NCBI GenBank assembly: GCA_019426215.1
Contig: CM033394.1
Span: 19,302,195 to 19,366,194 of the forward strand
DNA: 64,000 bases
Direction of reading: 5' to 3'
From: Buddleja alternifolia
Taxonomy: Eukaryota; Streptophyta; Magnoliopsida; Lamiales; Scrophulariaceae
In this document: one piece after another, positions 1 to 12,460 of the stretch
How positions within the stretch are numbered: position 1 is the stretch's first letter
Layout: every line of letters starts with the position of its first letter
Position numbers and translations under genes: made by a program
The notes under the pieces: model-generated
What the model saw: the letters and a program-made list of their open reading frames with translations, nothing else
Databases searched by the model: none
What the model was told of the DNA's origin: nothing

Positions 1-1359
1 GAATACTATAACCAAATAGGGTTAAGCGTTCAGTTCATTAATCAGGGTTAGCACAACGAAATGATTTTGAGTCTTCTCTTTTAAAGGTTTTAGCATTACA
101 AAGTTTTCTTTTAGTTGTCTTCAACTTTTAAACAATTTTAGCAATGTATTTCCTTAACCGATTATGCAATGATATGACAATTAATGAAATTGACGGTAAA
201 GTAAAGAACACAATGTTTGAAAGGTTCATTCAGTGGTGTAATCCCAACTACGTCCTTCTTCTCCTTGAACACTTGGAGGCAATCCACTATTATGATTCTT
301 GAAGAATCACACCGAAACTTCTACACAATAGGGAGAGATGGATATGGATGACTTCAGCTCCTTTGTCACACGGATTTCTACTACAAGACACTTCTATCCT
401 CTTGTTTCTTTCACCCAGAAATAATGCAAGTATCCAACTTCGACTTCACACAAATTGCGAGGCTTAAATGGGGTTTTTCTAACAGTTTGTTAGATTTTGG
501 GAAAGTTCAAACAATTTGGAATATCTCAATTATAGTGTAGGATTCTTCTATGAAGAGGTTTGGGATATTTTCGATTGTCTTGGAATGTATAGAAAAAGCT
601 TTGAGGATTTTTGGCTATGAGATTTGTAAGGTTTTTCTTTCAAATAATTTCAGCAAAGTTTTGACTCTTTCTGCATGAACGTTGTTATTTAGGGTTTGCT
701 GAAAGGTACTATTAATAGAGATTTCTTGGGAATTATCTGTTGGACATATGCAGGTGCATGTCTCTTACGCAGTGCGTTAAATAGACCTTTTCTGACATTC
801 CTGAAAGTTTGCTGGTCCAGAATGGACAGGAGCAGGTTCTGAACTCTGATTTCTGACAGTCTAGTCAAAAGGTGGCTTGTCCACAAGTCACAATAGCTTA
901 TCACATTTAATCACTTATCAGGCATTTAATGCGTTTTGAATTTATTTCCTGTTGGAAATTAATGTCCATTGATGATTGCATTTAAGTCCTTCATGACTTG
1001 AGAATTTATTTCAAGTGAGTCCCTTCCTTTAAACGCTTAAGTAGATTGATCACTTGATTCATAACTCCTGAACAGTTCTTTAGCGCTTAATGAACGCTAA
1101 GAACAAATCTTCATCTTCACTTGATTTCAGACGTTGATCTTCAACTTCTTAGATAGACTCACCTAGAATTCTATCATAGACTTCGTATCTAATACTTAAT
1201 CTAAAATCTACAAAGATAAAAATTACAAGCCTAACAAAATTACAAACTTTCATACGCTTATACAAATCTTCTATGAAAGCATAAACTTACATTTTATTTG
1301 GGGTCTAACATAAAATCTTAATTGTCATCATCAAAACATCTAATAAGAAATTCCTAACA
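1..1359 (-). repeat. 3' LTR of SIRE-type copia element S1 (cut by window edge)
   Basis: On the minus strand this begins TGTTAGGAATTTC at 1359 and runs off the window at base 1. It matches the S2 LTRs at 36151-37674 and 48735-50267 along its whole visible length. By comparison with the 1.53 kb S2 LTR, roughly 170 bases lie outside. It contains the recurring AAGCG(T/C) words typical of this family. Confidence 0.9.
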
Positions 1360-1786
1360 ATTTCCCCCTTTTTGATGATGGCAATACTTACTCTTTTATA
1401 GTTCAAGAGTTAGACAGCCAAAATACAAATGTTTGCGTTGAAAGGTTAGATACAGTTAGTTAAGGTTAGTTTAAGCCTCAACCAGATGTTTTAGCTGAAA
1501 ATGCACTTCATTATATTTCAATACCAATACAAGCATTTACGACTAAAATATATATAAAAAAAGAAAGAAATAAGAATATAGATAATGAAATGTAGGAGCT
1601 CTTAATGTCCTGATTGACCGGTGTATCTCCTAATCATTTCAGCCTTGATCACCTCAGAAAGATTTTCTTCAAGAGTAATCATCGCGGCATGATATTTGTC
1701 TATTACAGCCTTCCATTCTTTCTTTTGTCTCTTTTGATAAGATACAAACTGCTTATCCCACTCAGCTGAGTTTATGTCAATGTGCC
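1360..1786 (-). other. Polypurine tract and 3' untranslated region of S1
   Basis: Next to the LTR, the minus strand reads a purine-rich tract (AAAAAGGGGGAAAT), the plus-strand primer site of SIRE elements; the same tract stands at 48721-48734 in S2. Beyond it is about 400 bases of AT-rich sequence matching the S2 interval between the env-like ORF and the polypurine tract, including a short inverted repeat around ACTCTTGAACTATAAAAGAGT's core. No gene is visible. Confidence 0.75.
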
Positions 1787-3044
1787 TTAGACATATGTGA
1801 AGGCTTGGTTGAAATCAGTCATCTTCTCCTCCTTAGCTATAAGCTTTGGATCAGTAGGCTCTGGAAGAGGCGCCCGTTCAATAGTAACATCAAATTGTTC
1901 AAGCAGCGCTTGAGAAGGCACTGGCAGATCGAACCTAAATGTTATCGGAGGAAATACTGACGTTCTACTGGGCACTCTAGAAGTAGCTACCCATGAGGGA
2001 TATCTTGGCTGCATTGATAGCGGAGGGGGAGGAAGAGGAGGAGGAAGAATTTCTTGACGCTTCAGCGGAGGAGGACTTTGAACTCTTGAACTAGACGCTT
2101 TCCTCTTTTCTCCTTTACTCTTTTCCTCTTTATTCCCATCATCAGACTTTAGAAAATGTTTTGTTAAAATGCTGACCTGATAGGCAATTTGAGCCATAGA
2201 AGCTGCAAGATCATCAATGCGTTTGTGAAAATGCTCCTTCATACCAATCTGATTTGCCCGATTAGCGTCAACCATTTCCTGAAATGTTCTAAGGCTAACA
2301 GTAGCTGCAGCCTGAGCAGCTCCACGCATATGGGCTATTTGAGAGTCCATATTCTGTGATTCTATCTTGGCTAAATCAATCTTTATCCAGTGGAGAGCTT
2401 CAGCATTTTGAGTCGTTTGATCGCGATTTTCTTCCAAAACTTCGTTCAGGAGTGGACCAAACTCTTGACTAACCGTTTGAGAAACCGGTTGCTTCAATTT
2501 TGATGAGATTTTGAGTGATTCAAGAGATGGTTGATGTGTTGGATCAAGCGTTGTGCCTTGCGCTTTGATCGAAAGATCAGGAACATCAGGTTCATAAGCA
2601 TCAGGAATAACCTCTGGTAAAGACGCTTAAACTGGTTCCTCTGCAAGCTCAGAGATACTTTTCGCTTGAGATTCAGACTCTTCAATTATCTTCACAGGTA
2701 CTTCCTCGGACAATAACATCTCTTGACGAAAGTTAGTAAACTCGAAGTTTAACCTGGCTAAAGACATACTTGCATAGAAATCTCATGTATCTTCAAGAAG
2801 TTCATTCACTTGGTGAAGTGGAAGGCAAGATCCTTGAACAAGTGTGCGAAGTGGACTATCCATAGCCCTGACCTACATAGGACCCATGATATCCAACACA
2901 TGGTTTGGAAAAATCCTTGACTACACTTTAGGAATCTGAAATAGCATATCCGGACAGTAATACAAGGAAAAAACAATAATCCAATCGGTTAGAAGACGTT
3001 GAAAGCGTTGAGATTCAGGCACATAAATTCTGTAATATTCTTCC
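1787..3044 (-). pseudogene. Env-like (third) ORF of SIRE element S1, 3' part, broken
   Basis: The minus-strand reading frames 2497-1787 and 2685-2494, and the sequence up to 3044, align with the end of the long extra ORF of S2 (about 47020-48400). Shared features are a helix-rich segment around LHWIKxDLAKIESQ and HFxKRxDD, a charged segment DDGNKEE, and a proline-rich stretch PPPLKRQ. Such an extra ORF between pol and the 3' LTR is known for SIRE/Maximus elements and called env-like; its function is unproven. The frame is broken near 2494 and 2640, and the C-terminus ends early at 1787. Element A interrupts it at 3045 and the 5' remainder is not seen. Confidence 0.75.
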
Positions 3045-4799
3045 TGTTGGGTTTCATGAAAAATAACTTAAACGCAGCGGAAGGATTTAAAAAAAATTTA
3101 TTTTAAAACCCAAAGTTGAATTCAATGATCGCATATTCAAATTGCACGATAAACTTAACGAATAATACTTACTCGTCAGAACGAAGTTGTAGGAGAATCT
3201 TTCTTCTTCCTTCAAGTTCAAAAACTGGAAGCTTGCAAATCTTCAATCCTTTGTTTGATCTTCAAATCTTGAACTTGATTCGAACAACAAAAATATGTCA
3301 TCTCTAAATCGTCACGCACGGATTAACAATCGAAAATTTTTCCACTTGAGTCTCTAACGGGTGATGGCTAAGGTTTAGAGAAGGGGAGGATATTTTCTCT
3401 TCTTTCTTTCTAGGACAGTTGTGAGGGTTATGTTATTCTCTTACTTATTAAAAGTCAAAGAGTCCTTATATACCTCATGACTTATTAAACAAGTCAAAAC
3501 AAAAGAGCCCTAAACTTGAGCTCCTTGAGGACACCCAATGAAGCCAAGTAGGCATCCTCTTCGACGCCATCTAGAAGCCCGGGATTTTTGTTTTATAATT
3601 TATTTCTTATTTCAATTAATAATTTATTATATCCAATAAATAAATTAATTAATTAAATAACCAAATTAATTAGATAAATTAATTCATTAATATATTTCCC
3701 TAGGAAATTTATTAATAATTAATTTTATCCATATAATTAATTATTTAATTTATCCAATAAATTAAAACTCCTAGAAGAAAAATAAAAATTCCTTTTTCAT
3801 TTCTCTGTATCAATCTTTAGTGAGACTCTTTAGGTTCGTTTCATTTGGCAATGAGAGGAAACCAAAGGAAATGGGTAACACCTAGTCAATCACGTGGCCC
3901 ACTTCGTTACCCAAACTAAAATGAATGATAGGATCATTCCGCAACCTTCCAATCGTAAATACCGTGTAAGTATAAACCCTTTGTTCATGTACCCCAGTCA
4001 AGTGAGAGTCATGGCTATGTCAAACTCACTGGACTTGACCATATGTATTAATTATAATAATACAAGATCATTGAGATCGATTTCGTGCATAGCACAATCG
4101 TCTCCTTTTGCTTCGGCCAAAGACTTTGATCTCTATTTATCAATAATCACATAGGGTACTTTCTCACTCACTTATGAGAGAACAAATCCCATTTGGATAT
4201 CAGCTAAGACTACCATTTGCCTTTTAAGTTGCATTTCGAAGTCGACCCCACCAATGGGTGACTGGGGTCTAATTACTCTAATAAAATAATTGACGTCACA
4301 AATGCATCTTCAACAAGATGTTTCAGGTCAAAGGTTCACTTACACGTAATAGGCATAATCAGTTCTGTCATTGACAGTCACAGAGTAAAAACCTATGTTA
4401 TAGAACCGATGCGAGTCGTGTTCGAGCATATCTATTCCACTGATGTGCCTACAATCTTAATCTCCTATCATCCCATGATACTAGACAGGCACTCCCATGT
4501 CTGAGATAAGATTGTACAAGTGTTCTAAATCTTTATTTGTCCATTAAAGACTTCACTTTACTTGTGAACTTATTTTTAGTAATCAAGATCGATCTCTCTA
4601 GTGCCAATATTTCTTTCCCATAAGAAGTAGAGAGATCGCACTGAAAATGCGAACAAAATGTTTTACACTACTTATAGATGCAGATAAGATTTAAGTGAAA
4701 ACTAAGAATGCCTTTATTAATAATATTGAAATAAGTTGATTACAAAATAGATACCCTATCATTGTATCCTCTATGGCATCTGAGGCCATAATCCTAACA
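3045..4799 (-). repeat. 3' LTR of copia element A
   Basis: A 1755-base LTR, TG...CA on the minus strand, starting TGTTAGGATTATGGCC at 4799 and ending AAACCCAACA at 3045. It follows the polypurine tract of A. It is clearly but distantly related to the plus-strand LTR of element E (35465 onward). Bases 3595-3770 are an AT-rich (TTAATTAA)-like stretch also present in the E LTR. The insertion lies inside S1's env-like ORF; the candidate 5 bp target copy at 3040-3044 is CTTCC, but its partner is lost because A is truncated. Confidence 0.85.
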
Positions 4800-5828
4800 A
4801 TCTCCCACTTGCACTCAATGCCACTTATTGTGGTATCTTATACCCATACATTCCACGTGTCGGTCCAGAACAGCCTGAGGTAGTGGTTTGGTGAATGGGT
4901 CAGCTATATTGTCAGCTGAGGCTATTTTCTGCTCTGCTATCTCTCCTCGGCCAACGATCTCTCTAATGATGTGAAATCTTCTCTCAATGTGTTTAGACTT
5001 GTTATGAGACCTTAGTTCCTTAGCTTGCACTATTGCTCTATTGTTACACAATAAAGTGGCAACGGGAGCTATGGACTAGGAACCACTTCAAGTTCACCAA
5101 GGAACTTTCTCATCCAAATAGCTTCTTTCACTGCCTCATATTTAGCTTCAGTGGTGGAATCTGCAGTTGTGCTTTTCTTGGAGCTCTTCCAAGACACAGC
5201 CCCACCATTAAGCGTGAAAACAAATGAAGTGGATTTACGGTCATCGACATCAGACTGGAAGTCCGAGTCAGTGTAACCTTCCATCTTTAGGTCTCCACCT
5301 CCATAAATGATAATCATATCTATAGTTCTTTTGAGATACTTTAGGATATTCTTCACAGCTATCCAATATTTCTTTCTCGGGTTTGCCTTAAATCAACTCA
5401 CTACACAAACAACAGAGGCAATGTCATGTCTTGTACACAACATTGCATACATTAGGCTACCAACTATAGAAGCATAGGCTACTTTACTCATCTCCTCTCT
5501 ATCTTCCTCACTTTGACGACACATAGATTTGGACAAGTGTACTCCATGTCTCATGGGAAGGAACCCTGTCTTAGAACATTCCATCCTAAACCTCTTTAGG
5601 ACCTTTTCTAAGTGAAGGGCTTGAGAGAGACCTATCATTCTATTCGTTCTATCTCTACAGATATGAATTCCTAAAATGTAAGTTGCTTCTCCCAAGTCTT
5701 TCATGTAAAATATACTCGAAAGCCATTTCTTAACTGTGGTGAGCATTCCCACGTCATTTCCTATAAGTAGAATGTCATCCACTTATAGTACTAAGAATGA
5801 GATTTTGTTCCCACTAGTCTTCTTGTAG
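4800..5828 (-). pseudogene. Copia element A: RT C-terminus and RNase H, broken
   Basis: Reading 5828 down to 4815 gives the C-terminal half of reverse transcriptase (VDDILLIGNDVG, YILGIHICRDR, the conserved AYASIVGSLMYAMLCTR block) followed by RNase H (GYTDSDFQSD, STTEAKYE, NNRAIVQAK, KHIERRFHIIREIVGRG, NIADPFTKPL). It ends at the polypurine tract AAGTGGGAGAT. The tyrosine of the catalytic YVDD box is replaced by a stop (TAA, near 5783), and there are further breaks near 5390 and 5060. At 5827-5834 the RT is joined to an interior point of element D's LTR, so everything upstream (gag, protease, integrase, 5' LTR) is missing. Confidence 0.85.
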
Positions 5829-6818
5829 ATGTATCTACACCTCCGTATAATTCCCAATAATTATCACATGTATCATTCACCATAATATCATGGTACCTAC
5901 AAATCGAGGTTACTATCTAGCAACGGGCCCCGAAGACCTAGACAGAAATGATGTCAATATATTCAACCTATCATAAATACGATCTTTGCATAAGTAAGAT
6001 CCCTCTATCATATTTCCCGGATTGGTATCTCGAGTAATGGCTTAGTCAAAACACTTACGACCCAATCACTATGTCTCCCTTATTGCATGATATCGATTCA
6101 TGCAATCCAAACGAGGAAACACTCCACCTCTTTGGATTGCGACACTTTGGCCAAAAATTCCTTTAATCGGTTTAATGAGCAACAAATAGGAAATTTCTGA
6201 TTTGCTAACGCAGTGATGGATCCCTTCTTGGTCTCTCATGTACTTCGATACATAATCATACTATACCCAAGATATCCTATATGACGACTCGCGATGGAAT
6301 CATTAGATAAGTCAAAGTGTAATTGACTATGCTCAAAGTGACAATGGAACCTCTGGTCCAAAGAGGTTTACTCTTATGCCTACGTGATTATAGAAATTTC
6401 TCTATTCGATAACCATTTTATGAATTTTCCAGCGGGGTTGTTCAGTTCACTCATTATGCAAATGAGAACCCTCGTGTACATCTATGCCTATGGAACGAGG
6501 CACGTTCTCTAATAACTATGCACACAAGCAAGTCTTTTAAGTCTTTGTCTTATCCTTTATCTTAACAGACCCATCTTGGACTTGGAACCTTTTAAGAATC
6601 ATGACCTTAGAGACATATTCCATCATCGCCATTCTTGATGTCCGATGATGTTCCATTGTCATGTGTGATTCAAGGGACTTCGTTCTAAGCATATAATAAC
6701 AATTTAAGAACAAGAATGCCAGAATAAAATTAACTTTATTCACAAAGAAGATTGTCTTATAGAGTTTATTACACAGAAAATGGAGCCCAAAATTGGCGCG
6801 CCGGGCATCTACTTATCA
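5829..6818 (-). repeat. 3' LTR of copia element D, truncated
   Basis: This matches the 5' LTR of D, which is split between 23558-24293 and 29871-31377; compare 5866-6818 with about 30418-31377. The minus-strand start is TGATAAGTAGATG at 6818, next to the polypurine tract. About 290 bases of the LTR's 3' end, present at 23558-23847, are absent: the LTR breaks off at 5829 where it abuts element A. The shared word AGATGTAT at the breakpoint suggests microhomology joining. Confidence 0.82.
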
Positions 6819-7881
6819 ATCTTTCACTTGCTCTAGAGCTAATTGCCCACGTATTTGAGGCCCATCTTCCCTAGTTGTCCATCAAACACCTTTTGGCTAA
6901 GGGGTTTGGTGAGTGGGTCTGCTGCCTTATCTGTCGAGTCTACATGCTCCACTCGAACGTCACCTCTCCCAATGATCTCCCTGATCAAATGGGATTGCTT
7001 TTGTATGTGCTTGAATTTCTTTTGTGACCTTGTCTCCATTGCTTGCGCAATAGCCCTATTGTTATCACAGTACACCGGTACCGAGTTAACAATAGATGGA
7101 ACGACACCCAATTCTTGGATGAAGTTCCTCAACCAAACAGCTTTCTTTGTCGCCTCTGAAGCAGCAATGTATTCTGCTTCGGTGGTTGAATCAGCATTAA
7201 TTGGTTGCTTGGAACTCTTCCAACTCACTGCTCCATCATTAAGCAAACAAATGAAACCAGAAATCGATTTTGAGTCGTCAATATCAGTTTGGAAACTAGA
7301 GTCTGTGTAGCACTCTAAATCCAATTCTCATCCACCATATACCAAAAACAACTCCGAAGTTCTCTTAAGATACTTGAGGATTGTTTTTACTGCAGCCCAG
7401 TGTTCTTCAGTGGGATTTGCCTAATAGCGACTGCACACGCTAAGTGCATAAGCTACATCAGGCCCTCTACATATCATCGCATACATAATTCTTCCAATGG
7501 GGGATGCATAAGGTATGTGAGATATCCTCTCTATTTCCTTCTCAGTCTTAGGGGACATAGACTTGGAAAGAGTGATTCCATGTCTCATAGGCAAGAATCC
7601 TCTCTTGCATTCTTCCATGCTAAATCTATTTAGCACTTGATCTATGTACAAGGATTGGGAGATTCCTAGCATCCTACTCGTTCTCTCTCAAAATATCTTC
7701 ATAACGAGTACGTGGGAAACTTCTCCCATAACGGAGAATTGATTTGACAACCATATTTTTGTTGACTGCATCATCCCCACATCATTTCCGATCAATAGGA
7801 TATCATCAACATAAAGTAATAGAAAGAAAGCCCCCCTCCCACTAGCCTTCTTATACATAAATGGTTCATCAACATTTTGAA
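6819..7881 (-). pseudogene. Copia element D: RT C-terminal part and RNase H
   Basis: The minus strand from 7881 encodes the second half of RT, with LLLYVDDILLIGNDVG near 7800, then the SLYIDQVLNRFSMEECKRGFLPMRHG region (7672-7421), then RNase H (7324-6839: [64 protein letters not shown]). The RT is cut at 7877-7881 by insertion of element C; its other part continues at 18548 with the host TSD ttgaa on both sides. Frameshifts near 7330 and 7690 make it non-functional. The polypurine tract (AAGTGAAAGAT) lies at 6819-6831. Confidence 0.85.
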
Positions 7882-8577
7882 TGTTAGGATCGGTTCATCA
7901 ACATACGTTTTGAGGAAAAACCGAGTTTTTCTAGTTTTCAAAAATTCCAAACTTTTAAATAACTCAAAAACGCGTGGAAGTTGATTCCAAAATCAAGAAA
8001 TGGGCCAAAGGTAGGAGTCCTTGAAGGCCCGGGTCGTGTGTACCACACCACGTCAAGATGGTCCAACCATCAAGCACATGGTGTGCATACACACACCCGT
8101 GTACGCTGCCCGGCAACGCACCGTGCGCCGCCGAGCAGCGCACACACTGTCCAGCAGCTGCTGGACAGTTTCTCGACCATGGTCGAGACCACCAAGGGGT
8201 GGAATCGGCCATGGTCAGCCCCGTCTTGACCCCCGCCAAGTTTCCTTTGACGGTTGCCAATGATTCGCGATATTCAGTCCTACTAAATGAGCACACCCTT
8301 ATGCGCACAAAGCCTTCGGCCGGGTGCGCACAAAGTCTCGTAGCTTGGGTTCAATATCAACGGTCCTCGCCCGGGTTTCGACCTTCCCTTTTAGTGTCTC
8401 TTAATTTTCAATCGTTTCAAAAAAAAAACAAAATCTCCAAGATTTTAAGAAAAACGATGACAAATCCCAAGCTATTATTAAATCAACAAATGTAACATAT
8501 AGATTTAAGCAACCGGTTAAAATACTACATGAAACGGAAAGCAAAAACATGCAAAGTTTTTAATGTGCATAACCTGG
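7882..8577 (-). repeat. Remnant third LTR end, filler and second leader copy of C
   Basis: Bases 7882-7893 equal the last 12 bases of the C LTR (TGTTAGGATCGG read on the plus strand). Bases 7892-7903 (GGTTCATCAACA) repeat the D sequence at 7863-7874 exactly. From 7904 to 8577 the sequence is the PBS-proximal leader of C, nearly identical to 15716-16386. It includes the two adjacent palindromes (8146-8169 and 8171-8188). No coding function; the long GC-rich ORFs here are incidental. Confidence 0.88.
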
Positions 8578-8589
8578 GCTCTGATACCA
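8578..8589 (-). other. Primer binding site of the second C unit (initiator Met tRNA)
   Basis: The minus strand reads TGGTATCAGAGC one base inside the LTR end at 8591. This is the usual copia primer site complementary to the 3' end of initiator methionine tRNA. Its presence on the left of a 3' LTR shows that another internal region once followed. Confidence 0.88.
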
Positions 8590-8590
8590 C

Positions 8591-10732
8591 TGTTAGGATC
8601 GGTATACCCCCACAAGCGATGCCGGCGCAACGGAAGAAATAAAGTATATAAAACACATATATATCGGCATCCCAAGCTTGGGGGTCAAAGTAATGCACAA
8701 CAAAAACTAATAAGAGTAAAGGGGTTTTAAACCGATTACAAGATTTGGGGTTTTATTAAAGTGAGGGTGTAAAACCACACCACAAGGAAAACCACACCAA
8801 AAATTTTGGCTCTCATTTTTGAATCCTCACCTCAACATGGAGGGGTTCGAATCAAACCACCATAAGCTCCTAAAGAAAGAAGCCTCTACAAGGACACACC
8901 TCAAGTAAGTTCATACCTTAAGCAAAAGATTGGCTAGATATATGCTCTAAGGAAATGGAGTCTATGTAGTGAAAGGTGGAAGACAAGAAGAGTTACTAAA
9001 AGAAATATCTATGGAAGATAATCTTTTACAACTAATCTTCAAGAAGAAGTTCTATAGAAGAAAGTCTTCAAGAATCACAAGAGAAGCTAGAAAAATCTAG
9101 AGATGAAGAACTAAGCTCTAAGCTTTTTTTTCTTTTTAAGTTTTCATCAAGTTTTAAATGAGAGCAAGAACACCTCCTTTTATAGCCACCAATTTTCGGC
9201 CATATGGTGTTAGGTGGAGTAGAAGACTTGTTTTTCTTCACCTACCACCTCATTCTCACCTACCATTCCATTCTCAACTACCACCACATGTGTAAGAGAA
9301 TATTTTTCATTTTCTTCTTCATTTAAAAAACATTACAAGTCAAACTTTGACTAGCTTTGAATTTCACTCTTGTGACTTCATTTAATTAAGTCCAACTTAA
9401 TTAAAATGACTCCCAAGTCTTCCAAGACTTGTTAATTAAATAATCTTCATGATTAATTAATAGTAAAATTAGTAGCTTAAATATATTCCCGGATAATAAT
9501 AATTTCCGTTAATGATTAATCTCCAAGATGAATTAATAGAAAAATAAATTTCCCAAGCCTACTAATTAAAATGTCTTCCACTTAATTAATTAATCTCATT
9601 AATCAATTTCACTTTAATCCTAAACCGGATTAATATTCACATAGCAATTGAACTTTCTTGAGTAAGTGTGTAACCCCATTGCAGGTTCGTTCATGTACTA
9701 GTAGTAGGAACACAACCCCGTTGTGCCTTTGCAATTTTCAATTCTAGATTTAATTACTCCAAGTATTTTAATCCGACCAAGAATTAATTACCGATTAATT
9801 CATGGTTCCTACAAATCAAGGTTAGTACTAGCCACGCGCCAAGAAGACCGAGCCATGAACGATTATTAGGTGACCTTTCCGCATTACGATTTTCGCATAA
9901 GTAAAATCCTTCCATCAAATATCCCGATCGAATCTAGGACTTGGATGTCAGTCGAAATCCCAGTAACTCGATTCTATGTATATCGATCTAAGTGACATTG
10001 ACCAATTTATCAATCAAGCAAGGAAACACTGCTCCTCCTTATTGATACTACTCCGGCCGGAGGTTCCCAAGGTCAATACACTGTGAAACACATAGGATAT
10101 GCGCCGATGCTAATGATCAGTGACGGATTCTTTCTTGGCACTCACGCGCCTCCGTATATAGCCAGACTGGACCCAATATGCCCCACTTTATGACTCACCT
10201 GGAATCGTGTGACAAATCTAAGTACAGTGGGCGATGCACGAGACGACCAATGGTGCCTCAAGTGATGAGGACCAATCTTATGCCTACGTAACCGAGGAGA
10301 TTCCAAATTCGACATTGACTCCAATATGGAATCTCGGCGGGGTTGTTCAGTTTACTCGATCCCAACGAGAACCCACATACATGCACTGATGTACACCGTA
10401 TCAGTATCCATGTAATAGGATACACTCTCCAAGAGTGTGCATTGTACGTGCAAGTCTTTACTTGTCATTGATATCCCTATCTCAATGATTCTATGACTTG
10501 GAACATCTTTATGACCACAACCTTAGAGACGTATTCCATGATTGGCATCCCCGATACCAAACACATCTCATAGGTTAAGAGTGATCTAGGGGACTTTATC
10601 TAATTGCATAGAATGATAAGATAAAGAAGAAAATGCCATTTATTAAATTACTTGACAAGATACAATATAAGACTGTTTAAAAAATCGGCCACTACGCCCT
10701 ACAAATGGCGCACCGGGAACCTAACTCTTTCA
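8591..10732 (-). repeat. Middle LTR of C (3' LTR of the gag-pol unit)
   Basis: A 2142-base LTR, minus strand TGAAAGAGTTAGG...GATCCTAACA, lying between the polypurine tract at 10733 and a primer site at 8578. Nearly identical to 16400-18542. It contains an AT-rich TTAATTAA segment (about 9400-9640). Parts (about 10480-10570) resemble the D LTR, so C and D are related families. Confidence 0.92.
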
Positions 10733-12460
10733 ATCTCCCACTTGCCCTAGAGCCAATTGCCCATGCATTTCAGGCCCATCTTCTCAAGATGTCCCTCCAA
10801 TACTCTTTGGCCCAAGGGTTTGGTAAAGGGGTCTGCTATGTTATTTGCCGAGTCCACACGTTCCACTTGAATGTCGCCTCTACGAACGATCTCTCTGATC
10901 AGATGGTATCGCCTTTCTATGTGTTTGGACCTCTGATGAGACCTTGGCTCTTTTGACTGTGCCATAGCCCCATTATTATCACAGTACAATCGTACGGGAT
11001 TAACAATAGATGGAACAACACCCAACTCTTGGATGAAGTTCCTTATCCAAACACCTTCGGGCGGCTGCAATGTACTCAGCCTCTGTGGTGGAATCAGCAA
11101 TAGTTTCCTGTTCAGAACACTTCCAGCTGACCGCTCCACCATTGAGTACAAAGACAAATCCCGAGATAGATTTGAAATCATCCACATCAGATTAGAAGCT
11201 AGAATCTGTATAGCCTTCCAATTTTAATTCTCCTCCACCATAGACTAGGAAGGCATCCTTAGTTCTTCTTAAGTACTTAAGGACTGCCTTTACGGCTTTC
11301 CAGTGCTCTTCGCCTAGATTGGCTTGATATCGGCTTGTTGTACTAAGTGCATAAGCCACATCAGGCCGTGTACATAGCATAGCATACATAATACTCCCTA
11401 TAGCAGAGGCATATGGTATGTGAGACATCTTGTGCTTTTCCTCCGGTGTCTGAGGGGACATAGACTTGGAAAGAGAAATACCATGTCTCATAGGCACCAG
11501 TCCTCTCTTGGACTGATCCATTTTGAATCTCTTCAAAACTCTATCTATGTACGCAGATTGGGAGAGTCCCAGCATTCTACTGGATCTATCTCGATGAATA
11601 TTCATTCCGAGAATGTAGGATGCCTCTCCCATATCCTTTATTGAGAATTGTGTGGATAACCACGCTTTCGTTTCTTGCAACATTCCTATGTTGTTTCCAA
11701 ATAATAGAATGTCATCAACGTAAAGCACCAAAAATGTTATCGCGCTCCCACTAGCCCTTTTGTACACACATGCTTCATCAGCATTTTGAAGAAAACCATA
11801 TGTTTGTACAGTATCATCAAAACATTTGTTCCAGCTTCGGGAAGCCTGTTTGAGTCCATAAATGGATCTCTGAAGTTTGCACACCTTGTGCTCACTTCCT
11901 ATGGATGCGAAGCCCTCGGGCTGCTGCATGTAAAGCTCTTCCTCTATTTTACCATTGAGGAAAGCAGTCTTCACATCCATCTGTCATATTTCATAGTCTA
12001 AATATGCAGCTATGGCTAGAAGTATCCGAATGAATTTGACCATCGCCACTGGTGAAAAGGTTTCATCATAGTCAATTCCTTACCTCTCAGTGTAACCTTT
12101 CGCCACGAGACGTGCCTTGTAGGTGACTACTTCTCCATCTGCTCCAAGCTTTCGCTTATACATCCACTTGTAGCCTACGAGTTTAGACCCGTCAGGTGGA
12201 TCTACCAAGGTCCAAACCTTGTTGGAGTGCATGGAGTCCATCTCGGATTGCATGGCTTCTAACCATTTTCCCGAATCGACGTCCAACGTCGCTTCCCCAT
12301 ATGTCCTTGGATCAGGGGAATTACCATCCTCGTTGCTATCAGGCAAGAAACCATACCTCTCAGGTTGTTTCGGGATCCTTTCGGATCTTCGAGGATGTTG
12401 TGTACTTGCTACTACTTCTGGTTGTGCATCTGTGGTATCAGGTGAACCCTTTTGTGGTTC
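10733..12460 (-). pseudogene. Element C: reverse transcriptase and RNase H
   Basis: On the minus strand the RT starts near 12346 (NKVWTLVDPPDGSKLVGYKWMYKRK, YKARLVAKGY), continues after stops near 12080 and 11980 (MDVKTAFLNGKIEEELYM, YGLKQASRSWN, VLYVDDILLFGNN with the catalytic Asp pair, YASAIGSIMYAMLCTRPDVAYA), and leads into RNase H (11187-10747: [51 protein letters not shown]). It ends at the polypurine tract AAGTGGGAGAT. Disruptions: stops at about 12461, 12080, 11980 and 11190, and a short deletion/frameshift near 11060 within RNase H. Most of the domain is otherwise well preserved, in line with a recent insertion. Confidence 0.88.

Noticed and set aside
3116..4154. Plus-strand ORFs of 63 and 86 codons
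   Set aside because: They lie within the A LTR in the opposite sense and have no similarity I recognise.
7964..8495. Long GC-rich ORFs in several frames on both strands (and the copy at 15776-16097)
   Set aside because: They lie in the non-coding leader of C, are open because of local GC content, overlap each other in all frames and show no domain.
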